Under the pieces are notes generated by a model, which saw only the letters and a program-made list of their open reading frames with translations, was not told the origin of the DNA and made no database searches. Shown here piece after piece: positions 1 through 7,055 of a DNA stretch of 64,000 nt (position 1 is the first letter of the stretch; each line of letters begins with the position of its first letter). The DNA lies in NCBI RefSeq assembly GCF_000383975.1, contig NZ_KB913017.1:1341101-1405100 (forward strand), in the 5' to 3' direction. This DNA comes from Natronorubrum tibetense GA33. Its GTDB lineage: Archaea > Halobacteriota > Halobacteria > Halobacteriales > Natrialbaceae. The position numbers were made by a program, and so were the translations under genes.

Positions 1-392
1 TCGTCCAAGAGTCCGACCGTATCCAGCGCCTCGAGGGCGCGTTGCTTTTCGGACGTCTCTTGCAACTGGAGTACGCTCTCGATGAGACCGGCCCGGTTGA
101 TGCCGCCCGAGAGGGCGTTCGAATAGGCAGTCATGTCGCCGACAATATTGTGCTGCTGAAAGATCATCGCCACCTCCGGTTGTGTGGTCACCATCGGCTC
201 ACCGTCGATCAGCACTCGGCCCTCGGTCGGTTTTGTGAGCGCGGACATACATCGCAAGAGCGTCGATTTCCCGGAGCCTGAGACGCCGAGGATGATGACG
301 AACTCACCCGCCGGAACCTCGAACGAGATATCGTCGAGTGCGACGGTATCACCGTAGGTTTTTCTGAGATTGTCGACGACGATTTTGGGCAT
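1..392 (-). CDS. phnC: Phosphonate/phosphate-type ABC transporter ATP-binding protein PhnC (partial)
   Basis: Only the N-terminal 130 or so residues are inside the window; the gene runs off the left edge. Visible are the Walker A motif GVSGSGKST near residue 37 and a Q-loop region IFQQHNIV, with the helical-domain text that follows in PhnC proteins (FQQxNxV, then a 'LSGG..R' insertion). It would energise import of phosphonate, phosphite or phosphate at the membrane. It lies 36 bp downstream of the phnD-like binding protein on the same strand, so the two form one operon; the permease should lie beyond the edge. The start is the ATG at 392. The exact substrate cannot be told from sequence. Confidence 0.85.
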   Translation of the reverse strand, partial: MPKIVVDNLRKTYGDTVALDDISFEVPAGEFVIILGVSGSGKSTLLRCMSALTKPTEGRVLIDGEPMVTTQPEVAMIFQQHNIVGDMTAYSNALSGGINRAGLIESVLQLQETSEKQRALEALDTVGLLD

Positions 393-428
393 TGGTTATT
401 CTGGGTTTTGAGTCGCGTTATTTGGGAC

Positions 429-1547
429 TTACTCTATGTCTTCGAACGCGATGCCGAGGTCGTCGGCGAAGTCACGAACCGGATCGTATGCGTCGTGGTC
501 GGCCTCGACGACGCCGCTGAACCAGAGCGTGTGGTCGTCGAAGTCCTGCCAGTCGGCTTCCTGATCCTCGTCTAAGTCGTAGTCGTCGGTGTCGAGGTCC
601 CCCTCGTTGTAGTCTTCGAGCATGTCATCGGGCAGGTCGAGTCCGAGTTCGTCGGCCAGATCGAACGCGTCGTGCTCGAGTTCCTCGGCGTCGACGCCAC
701 GCATGAACTCCTCGATATCGTACCGAATGTCCTCCTCCCAATCGGTGTTGACGACGATCGGTGCGCGCGGAATCGCCGGCGAGACATCCAGTAACTGTAG
801 TTCGGGATCGCGCGTCCCGGCGATATCGACCTCCGGAGAGATCTCGTAGAGATCCTCATACTCCCCTTCGATCTGGTCTAGAGGAACGTGCGGAATGGAC
901 GCGAACTCGCCGGCACCCGCAGCCATGACGGTGTCGTCCTCGATGAGTTCCGTAATGGCGTTGTCGTGTGCCACACCGCTGCGCCACGTGAAGCCCTCCG
1001 CGCCACCACCCTCGGGGGCGTTCCCGATGTCGAGGCCGTTTTCTTGGAGCATCCACAGCGGGGCCATACCGCCAGAGACCGAGCCGATGTCGGCCGACGC
1101 GATTTCCTCGCCCTCGAGGTCCGAAACCTCCTCGATGTCGCTTTCGGCCGTAGTAACGAGGGTTCCGAAGTACCGCTCGGCACCGAACGCTTCTCGCATC
1201 CCGACGACGTCAATTTCGTCGGGGCCGAGTTGTGGGACCGCGCCCGGTGACGTATCGGCGAGAATTCGGTCGCCCTCGCCGGCACGGTTGAGTTCCTCCA
1301 TCGTCCCGGAGTAACTCGAGGTTGGAAGTCCAGCGATTTCGACATCGAACTCGTCTTCGATCAGTTCGAACAGCGGCTGATACTGCACTTCGATGTCGAT
1401 CGTATCCTCTGCCGGGTTCATCACCCACGTGATAGAATCGTCGTCGCTGCCACCCGTACAACCAGCCAACGCGACCGCCCCCACCGCCCCGGTCGTGGTC
1501 AAAAATTTACGCCGTGTACTTGCTAACTTGCCGTGGTCGTTGGACAT
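429..1547 (-). CDS. phnD: PhnD-like phosphonate/phosphite ABC substrate-binding lipoprotein
   Basis: 372 residues. The N-terminus has a twin-arginine signal (TRRKFL at about residues 11-16) followed by a hydrophobic stretch and a lipobox LAGC, so the protein is exported folded and lipid-anchored outside the membrane. The mature part has PhnD features: a phosphonate-binding loop region (IASADIGSVSGG) and a late APIVVNTDW segment. The C-terminal 70 residues are strongly acidic. It is first in an operon with phnC. The AT-rich upstream region suggests a regulated promoter. The ligand could be phosphonate, phosphite or another oxyanion. Confidence 0.85.
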   Translation of the reverse strand: MSNDHGKLASTRRKFLTTTGAVGAVALAGCTGGSDDDSITWVMNPAEDTIDIEVQYQPLFELIEDEFDVEIAGLPTSSYSGTMEELNRAGEGDRILADTSPGAVPQLGPDEIDVVGMREAFGAERYFGTLVTTAESDIEEVSDLEGEEIASADIGSVSGGMAPLWMLQENGLDIGNAPEGGGAEGFTWRSGVAHDNAITELIEDDTVMAAGAGEFASIPHVPLDQIEGEYEDLYEISPEVDIAGTRDPELQLLDVSPAIPRAPIVVNTDWEEDIRYDIEEFMRGVDAEELEHDAFDLADELGLDLPDDMLEDYNEGDLDTDDYDLDEDQEADWQDFDDHTLWFSGVVEADHDAYDPVRDFADDLGIAFEDIE

Positions 1548-1629
1548 CTGCTAACGCATAATTAGACCATCATTAAATAATTTCTGGTAAGCGTGTGTGT
1601 TCTCGTTCTATACCCCGAGGAACGTACCG

Positions 1630-1645
1630 CTATATACCAATATAG
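1630..1645. promoter_or_regulatory. AT-rich promoter region of phnDC with an inverted repeat
   Basis: The 160 bp before phnD (1548-1710) are much richer in A+T than the rest of the window. Within them CTATAT and ATATAG form a perfect 6-bp inverted repeat around the 4-nt centre ACCA. It may be an operator or part of a TATA/BRE region. The position about 85-100 bp before the phnD start is further than a core promoter would need, which favours an upstream regulator site. This is inference from position and symmetry only. Confidence 0.35.
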
Positions 1646-1804
1646 AATATCGACACAGTATCGACAGTCCCGATATAACATAAATTTGATTTTTCAATAT
1701 CTCAACCTTGTTTGAACGATCGTTACAGTACTGCGACCGGATCCGCGCTCGTTCTTCAACTATTGAAACAGTCTCCTCCGTCGGCCATCGAACATCTGAC
1801 AGGG

Positions 1805-2536
1805 TCAGTAGCGACTCGAGCCAGCGTCGCCGATGTCGAGTGCTCGAGTTCGTTCCAGAAACAGGGTCTTGTCGTCTCCGTCCGTTTTCAGCGTGTCCGG
1901 ATCGTACTCAAGCGTCGGTTCCTCGTGACCTCCGTTTGGAAAGTGTTTGGCCAGTTCGTACCGGCCCACATCGCTGTCGGCCGCGTCGACCAGCCGTTCG
2001 TCCGCACTCGAGAGGTCGAGATCGAACGCCTCGCGGACCACCGCGGCGAGTTCGGCTTCGGCGTGCGTGTAGCCGGGCAGACTCCGCTTGACCGGCGCGG
2101 GAACGTCGGCGATGTAGGCCTCCGTGGCGTCGTGGAGCAGTCCCCAGCGAATCGCGTCCGGACTGCCACCGCGGGCTTCCACCTCGTAGCTGACGTGGAC
2201 CACGTGTCGAGCCACGCTGTAGAACTCCATCCCGTGGCCCGTAAAGCGGGTAAGATTCGAGAGTGCGTGGGCGATATCCGCGAGCGAAACGTCGTCGGGA
2301 TCGGCGGCGAGCGGCGTGATCGTCCCTCCAGTCCGTGTGTTTATCACCCCATGGCCGCCGTTCGACTCGGCGAGCACGGCCTGTAGTTCGCCCGCGACGG
2401 CCTCGAACCGGGCCCGAAGTTCGGCGTCGACCTCCTCATCCGTTGCCCGGATCGTCCGTTCGAGCGTCGCAACCTCGCCCTCGAGGCGCTCGATTTGGGA
2501 CTCGAGGGCCGCGTCCGCGTCGTCAAAAGATTCCAT
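1805..2536 (-). CDS. HD-domain phosphohydrolase (YfbR-like)
   Basis: 243 residues. The first 60 form an acidic, predicted coiled-coil extension. The rest holds an HD hydrolase core: SVARHVVHVS gives the first metal-binding His, LLHDATEAYIADVP gives the HD pair, and a late Asp lies in the VDAADSDVGRYE region. The spacing resembles YfbR-type 5'-deoxynucleotidases and phage-type HD hydrolases, which remove phosphate from nucleotides. It reads toward phnD from the opposite side of the AT-rich region, i.e. it is an independent unit. The N-terminal coiled coil is an addition to the usual family length of about 190. Nucleotide specificity is not predictable. Confidence 0.7.
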   Translation of the reverse strand: MESFDDADAALESQIERLEGEVATLERTIRATDEEVDAELRARFEAVAGELQAVLAESNGGHGVINTRTGGTITPLAADPDDVSLADIAHALSNLTRFTGHGMEFYSVARHVVHVSYEVEARGGSPDAIRWGLLHDATEAYIADVPAPVKRSLPGYTHAEAELAAVVREAFDLDLSSADERLVDAADSDVGRYELAKHFPNGGHEEPTLEYDPDTLKTDGDDKTLFLERTRALDIGDAGSSRY

Positions 2537-2662
2537 ACGAGACGTTCAAATGAAGGTACCAAAAGTGGTGCGTGATGGAGCGGGCGACGCAGTACGCAGG
2601 GGTAACACACACCCGGCTTCGCGTCGTCGTCTCGACAACCGACGATCCGGCCACGCAATAAC

Positions 2663-3274
2663 ATGAACCGACGGTCCCTCATCGCAGCGGCGACGCCACT
2701 GGCGGTGCTGAGCGGCTGTCTCGACGATATCGGATCGACCGCCGGCGAAAATAGGGCGACCGACGACGAGGCGGAAGCCGACCGATCGGAGCCACCGTTC
2801 AACGTCACGACCGTCGACGGGCCCGGCAGCGACGCCGGAACGGTCAGCGTTCCCACCGACGGGCAGGTCCAACTGGTCAATTTCACGCGACTCAACTGTC
2901 CGACCAGCAAGGCGCTCCTCCCGCGCGTCGAGGAGGCCAGAGACCGCCTCGCAGAGGCAGTCGACATCGGCCCCGACGGAACGGTCCACGTGCTCTCCGT
3001 CATCGACGGGAGCATCGGCGCACAGCCCTCGGCGACGGAGCTGGCCGACTGGTGGGCCGAACAGGACGGCGACTGGACGATCGGCAACGACGAAACCGGC
3101 GCGCTCGACGACCACTACGAGATCACGCTCCGACCGACGACGATCGCCATCGACGGCACCGGCGAAATTCACTGGCGCGACGAGGGTGGAACGACAGTGA
3201 ACACGATGGTCAGCGGCGTCGAGACGGCGCTGGAGGCCGCCGCGGAGCCCCGGACTCGAGACGACGACAACTGA
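2663..3274 (+). CDS. TlpA/thioredoxin-fold lipoprotein with single active-site Cys
   Basis: 203 residues. A signal with RR at residues 3-4 and lipobox LSGC at about 16-19 predicts an exported, lipid-anchored protein. The rest is a TlpA/ResA-like thioredoxin fold: QLVNFTRLNCPTSKALLPRV matches the active-site helix, and LRPTTIAIDGTGEI contains the cis-Pro loop. The usual CxxC is replaced by CPTS, so only one catalytic Cys remains and a simple dithiol/disulfide cycle is not possible without a partner. Roles such as peroxiredoxin-like or mixed-disulfide chemistry, or a non-redox role, are possible. It stands alone, upstream of the NucS-N gene on the same strand. Confidence 0.7.
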   Translation: MNRRSLIAAATPLAVLSGCLDDIGSTAGENRATDDEAEADRSEPPFNVTTVDGPGSDAGTVSVPTDGQVQLVNFTRLNCPTSKALLPRVEEARDRLAEAVDIGPDGTVHVLSVIDGSIGAQPSATELADWWAEQDGDWTIGNDETGALDDHYEITLRPTTIAIDGTGEIHWRDEGGTTVNTMVSGVETALEAAAEPRTRDDDN

Positions 3275-3322
3275 GCTAGCCGTGTCCTCGAGTTTATATA
3301 CCAACCCGCGGCCAGACCGTCC

Positions 3323-4099
3323 ATGATCGACGACGCGATCCGCGTGCTCGCGGGCGACTGTACCGTCATCGCCGAGACCGGAGACCGCGAGGAGTACCGC
3401 GGCCGAGTGACGACCATCGTCAAACCCGACAACACCGTCCTCGTCCACGACAGCGACGGCTACCAGCCCGTGGCGTGGCTCACTCGGGCCGACAGCGTCT
3501 CGAGCGACCGCACCGGCGACTTCACGCTCGTGGCGAAGAAGGACACCCAGACGCTACGGATCGCCGCCCACGACCAGGACGGCTTCGCGCACTATCCATC
3601 CTCTGCGGCCGGAACGCCCGTCGGGCACTGTCCCGACTGCGGCGGCGCGCTCGTGCGCTCGAACGGCGTCCACTGCGTCGGCTGCGGGGATCGGTACGGA
3701 GTGCCTCGAGACGCAACGATTCGCGAGGAACAGTGTGACTGCGATTGTGGCCTCCCCAGAATGCGCGTCGAGCGCGGGCTGGCGTTCAACGTCTGTCTCG
3801 ACCGCTCGTGCGAGTCCCTCGACGACGCCGTGCGGGAGGCCTTCGACCGCGAGTGGGACTGTCCGGAGTCGAACTGCGACGGCGACCTCCGAATCCTCCG
3901 CCGCGGTGGGCTTATCGCCGGCTGCGAGCACTACCCCGACTGCGACACCGGTTTCGCCGTCCCCGCGGGCGTCGTCGACGGCGAGTGCGGCTGTGGACTG
4001 CCGACGTTCGAAACCAAAAGCGGGACCCGGTGTCTCGACGCGACGTGTGAAGAGGTGTTAGAACGGTCGCTCGAGACCGAATCCACGGCCGGCGGCTGA
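3323..4099 (+). CDS. NucS N-terminal-domain protein with C-terminal zinc ribbons
   Basis: 258 residues. Residues 1-90 resemble the N-terminal domain of endonuclease NucS (DUF91): a beta-rich block with VLVHDSDGYQPVAWL, equivalent to the VHxDGxxxPxNW signature. The RecB-like nuclease domain of NucS is absent. Instead there are several Cys clusters: CPDCGG...CVGCGD near residue 105, and CxC and C4-type ribbons near 140-250 of the kind found at the end of topoisomerase I. A DNA-binding or damage-recognition role is plausible. A TATA element GTTTATATA about 30 nt before the ATG fits a leaderless mRNA. Family members in haloarchaea are annotated as DUF91 or topoisomerase C4 zinc-finger proteins. 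Confidence 0.65.
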   Translation: MIDDAIRVLAGDCTVIAETGDREEYRGRVTTIVKPDNTVLVHDSDGYQPVAWLTRADSVSSDRTGDFTLVAKKDTQTLRIAAHDQDGFAHYPSSAAGTPVGHCPDCGGALVRSNGVHCVGCGDRYGVPRDATIREEQCDCDCGLPRMRVERGLAFNVCLDRSCESLDDAVREAFDREWDCPESNCDGDLRILRRGGLIAGCEHYPDCDTGFAVPAGVVDGECGCGLPTFETKSGTRCLDATCEEVLERSLETESTAGG

Positions 4100-4429
4100 G
4101 AACCGGTAGTCTCGAATCGCGACCATCCACCGCGCGACAGCCGTCCGATCAGCCGCCGCTGCGGTGGGTGGGACTGAAAGGGGTTGGCGTTGAGCGGACG
4201 CTTTGCGTCCGCGATGCTCGGAAGAGCTTGCTCTTCCGTTGCGGTCCGGGAAGCCGGACGACGCAAGCACCGAAGCGACCGGAGGGAGCGAGGCGCGCAG
4301 CAAGTCCTGCGACTGGACTGGGCCAAGGGCTTTCAAAATGACCGAACCAGCCGTCACTACTCGAGTACTGACGACGAAGAATAGGAACCGATCCGCAGCC
4401 CCTTAGTCACGGCCGGCCGAACCCCGCGT
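4100..4429. repeat. Intergenic region with a string of perfect hairpins
   Basis: No gene is supported in this 330-bp gap. It holds three hairpins in a row: 4194-4212 (GCGGACGC, loop TTT, GCGTCCGC), 4219-4238 (GGAAGAGC, loop TT, GCTCTTCC, with one more outer C-G pair) and 4244-4259 (GTCCGG, loop GAAG, CCGGAC). The third is extended by TTGCG/CGCAA after a two-base bulge, ending at 4266. A TATA-like CCTTAG near 4402 precedes endA. The hairpins resemble those at 6.8, 21.8 and 62.7 kb. Confidence 0.75.
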
Positions 4430-5494
4430 ATGACACTCGAGGGGCGGTTCGACGAGGAGGCGGGCGTCGTCCGCGTGGGGAGCGACGCGCGACAGCGCTA
4501 TCACGACGCGCGGGGCTACGGCTATCCGCTCGAGGGCAACGAGATCGCCCTCGCACCGATCGAGGCGGCCCATCTGCTCTATCGCGGGGACCTCGAGGCG
4601 GTCGTCGACGGCGCGAGCGGCGACCGCATGGACTTCCGCGCCTTCGCGGCCCGCGAACCCGGCGAGAAGTTCGGCGTCCGGTTTCTGGTCTACGCCGACC
4701 TGCGCTCGCGCGGGTTCTACCTCTCGCCGGCCGCGGAGCCGTGGGTTCCCGACCCACCCGAAGGGACGGTCGATTTCGCGGTCTTCCCCCGCGGGAAGGG
4801 GCCCCGAGACGGCGAGGTCGAGTACGCGCTGCGGGTGATCGGCGAGCGAACCGACGTGCCCGCGGGCGACCTCGAGGACGGCGTCCTCGCGGTCGTCGAC
4901 GAGGAAAGCGAGATCACGTACTTCGACGTCTCGCCCCGCGATCCGTCGGGGTCGTCGACCCCCGACGCCGGGTTACCCGACGGCTGCGAGGCCGACCTGC
5001 TGGCCGATCGGGTCGTCGTCTGGGAGCCCCCGCTCTCCCTCTACGAGACCACCTTCTACGGCCAGCCACTCGAGGGCAGAGAGTACGACGAGCCGACGCT
5101 CCAGTTGTCGCTGCTCGAGGCGGCCTTCCTCGCCGAACGCGGGGCGATCGATCTCGACCCGGAGACGGTTCGCGACCGGGGCCACGAGGTCGAGGGCGAG
5201 CGGTTCGCCCGGCGGCTGGCGGTCTACACCGAACTGCGCGAGCGGGACGTCGTCCCGAAGACGGGCTACAAGTTCGGCGCGGACTTCCGGACCTACGCCG
5301 ACGTGGAGTCAGTCGAGAACCTGGGCCACTCCGAGTTGCTGCTCCGGGTGCACCCCGACGACCACGTCTTCGAACCGCGAGACCTCGCACTCGACGTTCG
5401 CCTCGCCCACGGCGTCCGCAAGACGATGGTGTTTGCGCTGGTCGGCGCAGACGGCGGAATCGACTGGTGGTCGGTGGAGCGGCTGACGCCCTGA
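4430..5494 (+). CDS. endA: tRNA-splicing endonuclease EndA
   Basis: 354 residues, the length of the homodimeric type in which each chain carries two tandem copies of the fold. It cuts bulge-helix-bulge introns out of pre-tRNAs. The first, degenerate repeat spans about residues 1-170 and the second about 200-354. The active repeat has the catalytic triad: Tyr in GADFRTYADV, His in LGHSELLLRV and Lys in GVRKTMVFAL. The N-terminal copy has the matching region GVRFLVYADLRSRGFYL without a full triad. It is monocistronic or starts a unit with the FtsZ-like gene 54 bp downstream. Confidence 0.93.
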   Translation: MTLEGRFDEEAGVVRVGSDARQRYHDARGYGYPLEGNEIALAPIEAAHLLYRGDLEAVVDGASGDRMDFRAFAAREPGEKFGVRFLVYADLRSRGFYLSPAAEPWVPDPPEGTVDFAVFPRGKGPRDGEVEYALRVIGERTDVPAGDLEDGVLAVVDEESEITYFDVSPRDPSGSSTPDAGLPDGCEADLLADRVVVWEPPLSLYETTFYGQPLEGREYDEPTLQLSLLEAAFLAERGAIDLDPETVRDRGHEVEGERFARRLAVYTELRERDVVPKTGYKFGADFRTYADVESVENLGHSELLLRVHPDDHVFEPRDLALDVRLAHGVRKTMVFALVGADGGIDWWSVERLTP

Positions 5495-5548
5495 TTCTGG
5501 CCTCGCGCGAGCGCAACGATAAAAACCCCGACGCGAGAGGGTAGCCGT

Positions 5549-6694
5549 ATGCAACTCGAGGTGATCGGCGTCGGCGGCGCGGGCTGTCGGATCGCCGACT
5601 CGATCCGAGCCGCTGAGCCGGCTGGACACGCCTTTCTCACGGACGTCTTCGCGTTCGATACCGACGAGGCCGACCTGCAGCGGACGGTGCTCCCCGAGTC
5701 ACACCGCTATCGCTACGGCACGGAATCGGCGTTCGACGACGGGCTCGAGGCCGCGACGGAGGCCGGCCAGGAACACGCCGCGGAACTGCTCGAGGTACTC
5801 GAGCGTGGCTCCCCCACCGAGGCCGACGCCTTTCTCGTCGCGGTCGGTCTCGGTGGCGTGACCGGCGGCGGAACGGTCCCCGCGCTCGTCGCGGCGCTCC
5901 AGCGGACCTACGACGAGTCGGTGTACGTCCTCGCGACGCTGCCGGCCGATCGGGAGTTCGACGCGGACGCCGGCGATCCGTCCGGCCTCGGCGGTCGCTC
6001 GAAGAGGGCGTCGACGACGGCCGGCGAGAATACGCCACCACGACCCGACGCGGCGACGAACGCGGTTCGAACGCTCGAGCGACTCGAGGGAGTAGCGAGC
6101 GCGATCGTTCCGTTCGACAACGAGACGTGGCTCCGGCCCGGCGAGGAACTCGCCGACGCGCGCGATCGGTCGAATCGAGCGCTGGCGACGCGAATCGCGG
6201 CCGTCTTCGCCGGCGGCGGCGAGTCGGATGGCCCCGTCGCCCAAACCGTCATCGACGCGAGCGACATCGAGCGGATCGTCGGCAACGAGTCGGCCATCGT
6301 GACGCTCGGCTACGCCGAAGAAACCGTCGAGACCACGAGTTCGAAGTTCGGGCTGGGGCTGTTGCCGACGGAGCGGGAGGTCGAAACGAGCGAGGCCGTC
6401 AGCGCTGTCGAAACGGTCGTCCGGAAGGGGATTCGTGGAAAGCTCACGCTCGAGTGCGAGCCCGATATCGCGGCGCGCGGCCTCCTGATCGTCGGCGGCC
6501 CGCCGGCGTGGCTCAACCGGCAGGCGATCGCCGAAGGGCGGTGGACGCTCGAGTCCGCTATCGGCGGTTCGGGGATTCTGGGCGGGGACGCGCCGCGACC
6601 CGACGGCGAGACCGTGTTCGCGGGTGTCGTGTTGGCCGACGTGGAGTCCGATCGACTCGAGCGGTTGCGGGACGTGGCCGCCCAGTCCGAGTGA
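5549..6694 (+). CDS. FtsZ/CetZ-like tubulin-superfamily GTPase (non-canonical)
   Basis: 381 residues. It starts with the nucleotide-binding strand VIGVGGAGCRIADSI, as in FtsZ and CetZ, and has a glycine-rich tubulin signature loop GGVTGGGT at about residues 102-109 in place of the canonical GGGTGTG. The catalytic T7-loop region is not obvious, so it may bind GTP but polymerise poorly or use a partner. Residues 140-170 are a low-complexity insertion. The known roles of the superfamily are cell division (FtsZ) and shape (CetZ); this divergent branch has no assigned function I can state. TATA-like GATAAAAAC lies about 30 nt before the ATG. Confidence 0.7.
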   Translation: MQLEVIGVGGAGCRIADSIRAAEPAGHAFLTDVFAFDTDEADLQRTVLPESHRYRYGTESAFDDGLEAATEAGQEHAAELLEVLERGSPTEADAFLVAVGLGGVTGGGTVPALVAALQRTYDESVYVLATLPADREFDADAGDPSGLGGRSKRASTTAGENTPPRPDAATNAVRTLERLEGVASAIVPFDNETWLRPGEELADARDRSNRALATRIAAVFAGGGESDGPVAQTVIDASDIERIVGNESAIVTLGYAEETVETTSSKFGLGLLPTEREVETSEAVSAVETVVRKGIRGKLTLECEPDIAARGLLIVGGPPAWLNRQAIAEGRWTLESAIGGSGILGGDAPRPDGETVFAGVVLADVESDRLERLRDVAAQSE

Positions 6695-7055
6695 GACAAT
6701 CGTCACACGGAGGACCGTACCGGATTCGAGCGTATAGCCGTTTGATGGACTCGAGTGATCTGTACTCCTGGCAGCAGTGATTTCCACGTCCTCCTCAACC
6801 GATTTCTGCTCACGGGTGCGAAGCACCCGTTTGCATGGTTCGCGGGACCTCCGGTCCCGCGCTAACACTCGTTCCCTTCGGTCACTCGCTCATCCACAGG
6901 AAGACGCTCCGCGTCTTCCACGCAGTCGCTCGTGGCACTCGCGACGACCTCGCGCAACTTCGCGTCGCGACTCGCTGTTCGCTCGTCGAGACACAGCGCG
7001 CGCCACCACGGGTGGTCCGGATCGATCGGTGTGAGACGCGAAAGTGAGACGCGAG
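6695..7055. repeat. Intergenic region with stable triloop hairpins
   Basis: A 361-bp gap with no supported gene. It contains ACGGGTGC-GAA-GCACCCGT at 6812-6830 (8 bp, holding GCGAAGC, a sequence known to form an exceptionally stable DNA mini-hairpin), a 9-bp stem closed by TCC at 6841-6861, and another 9-bp stem closed by TCC at 6899-6919. GTGAGACGCGA occurs twice in tandem at 7031-7053. It lies between the convergent ends of the FtsZ-like gene and the gamma-glutamyltransferase gene, so part of it may end transcription. Confidence 0.75.

Noticed and set aside
5699-6868. Long minus-strand open frame of 389 codons opposite the FtsZ-like gene
   Set aside because: GC-rich haloarchaeal genes leave antisense frames open. 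It lacks conserved motifs and a promoter, while the plus strand encodes a recognisable GTPase.
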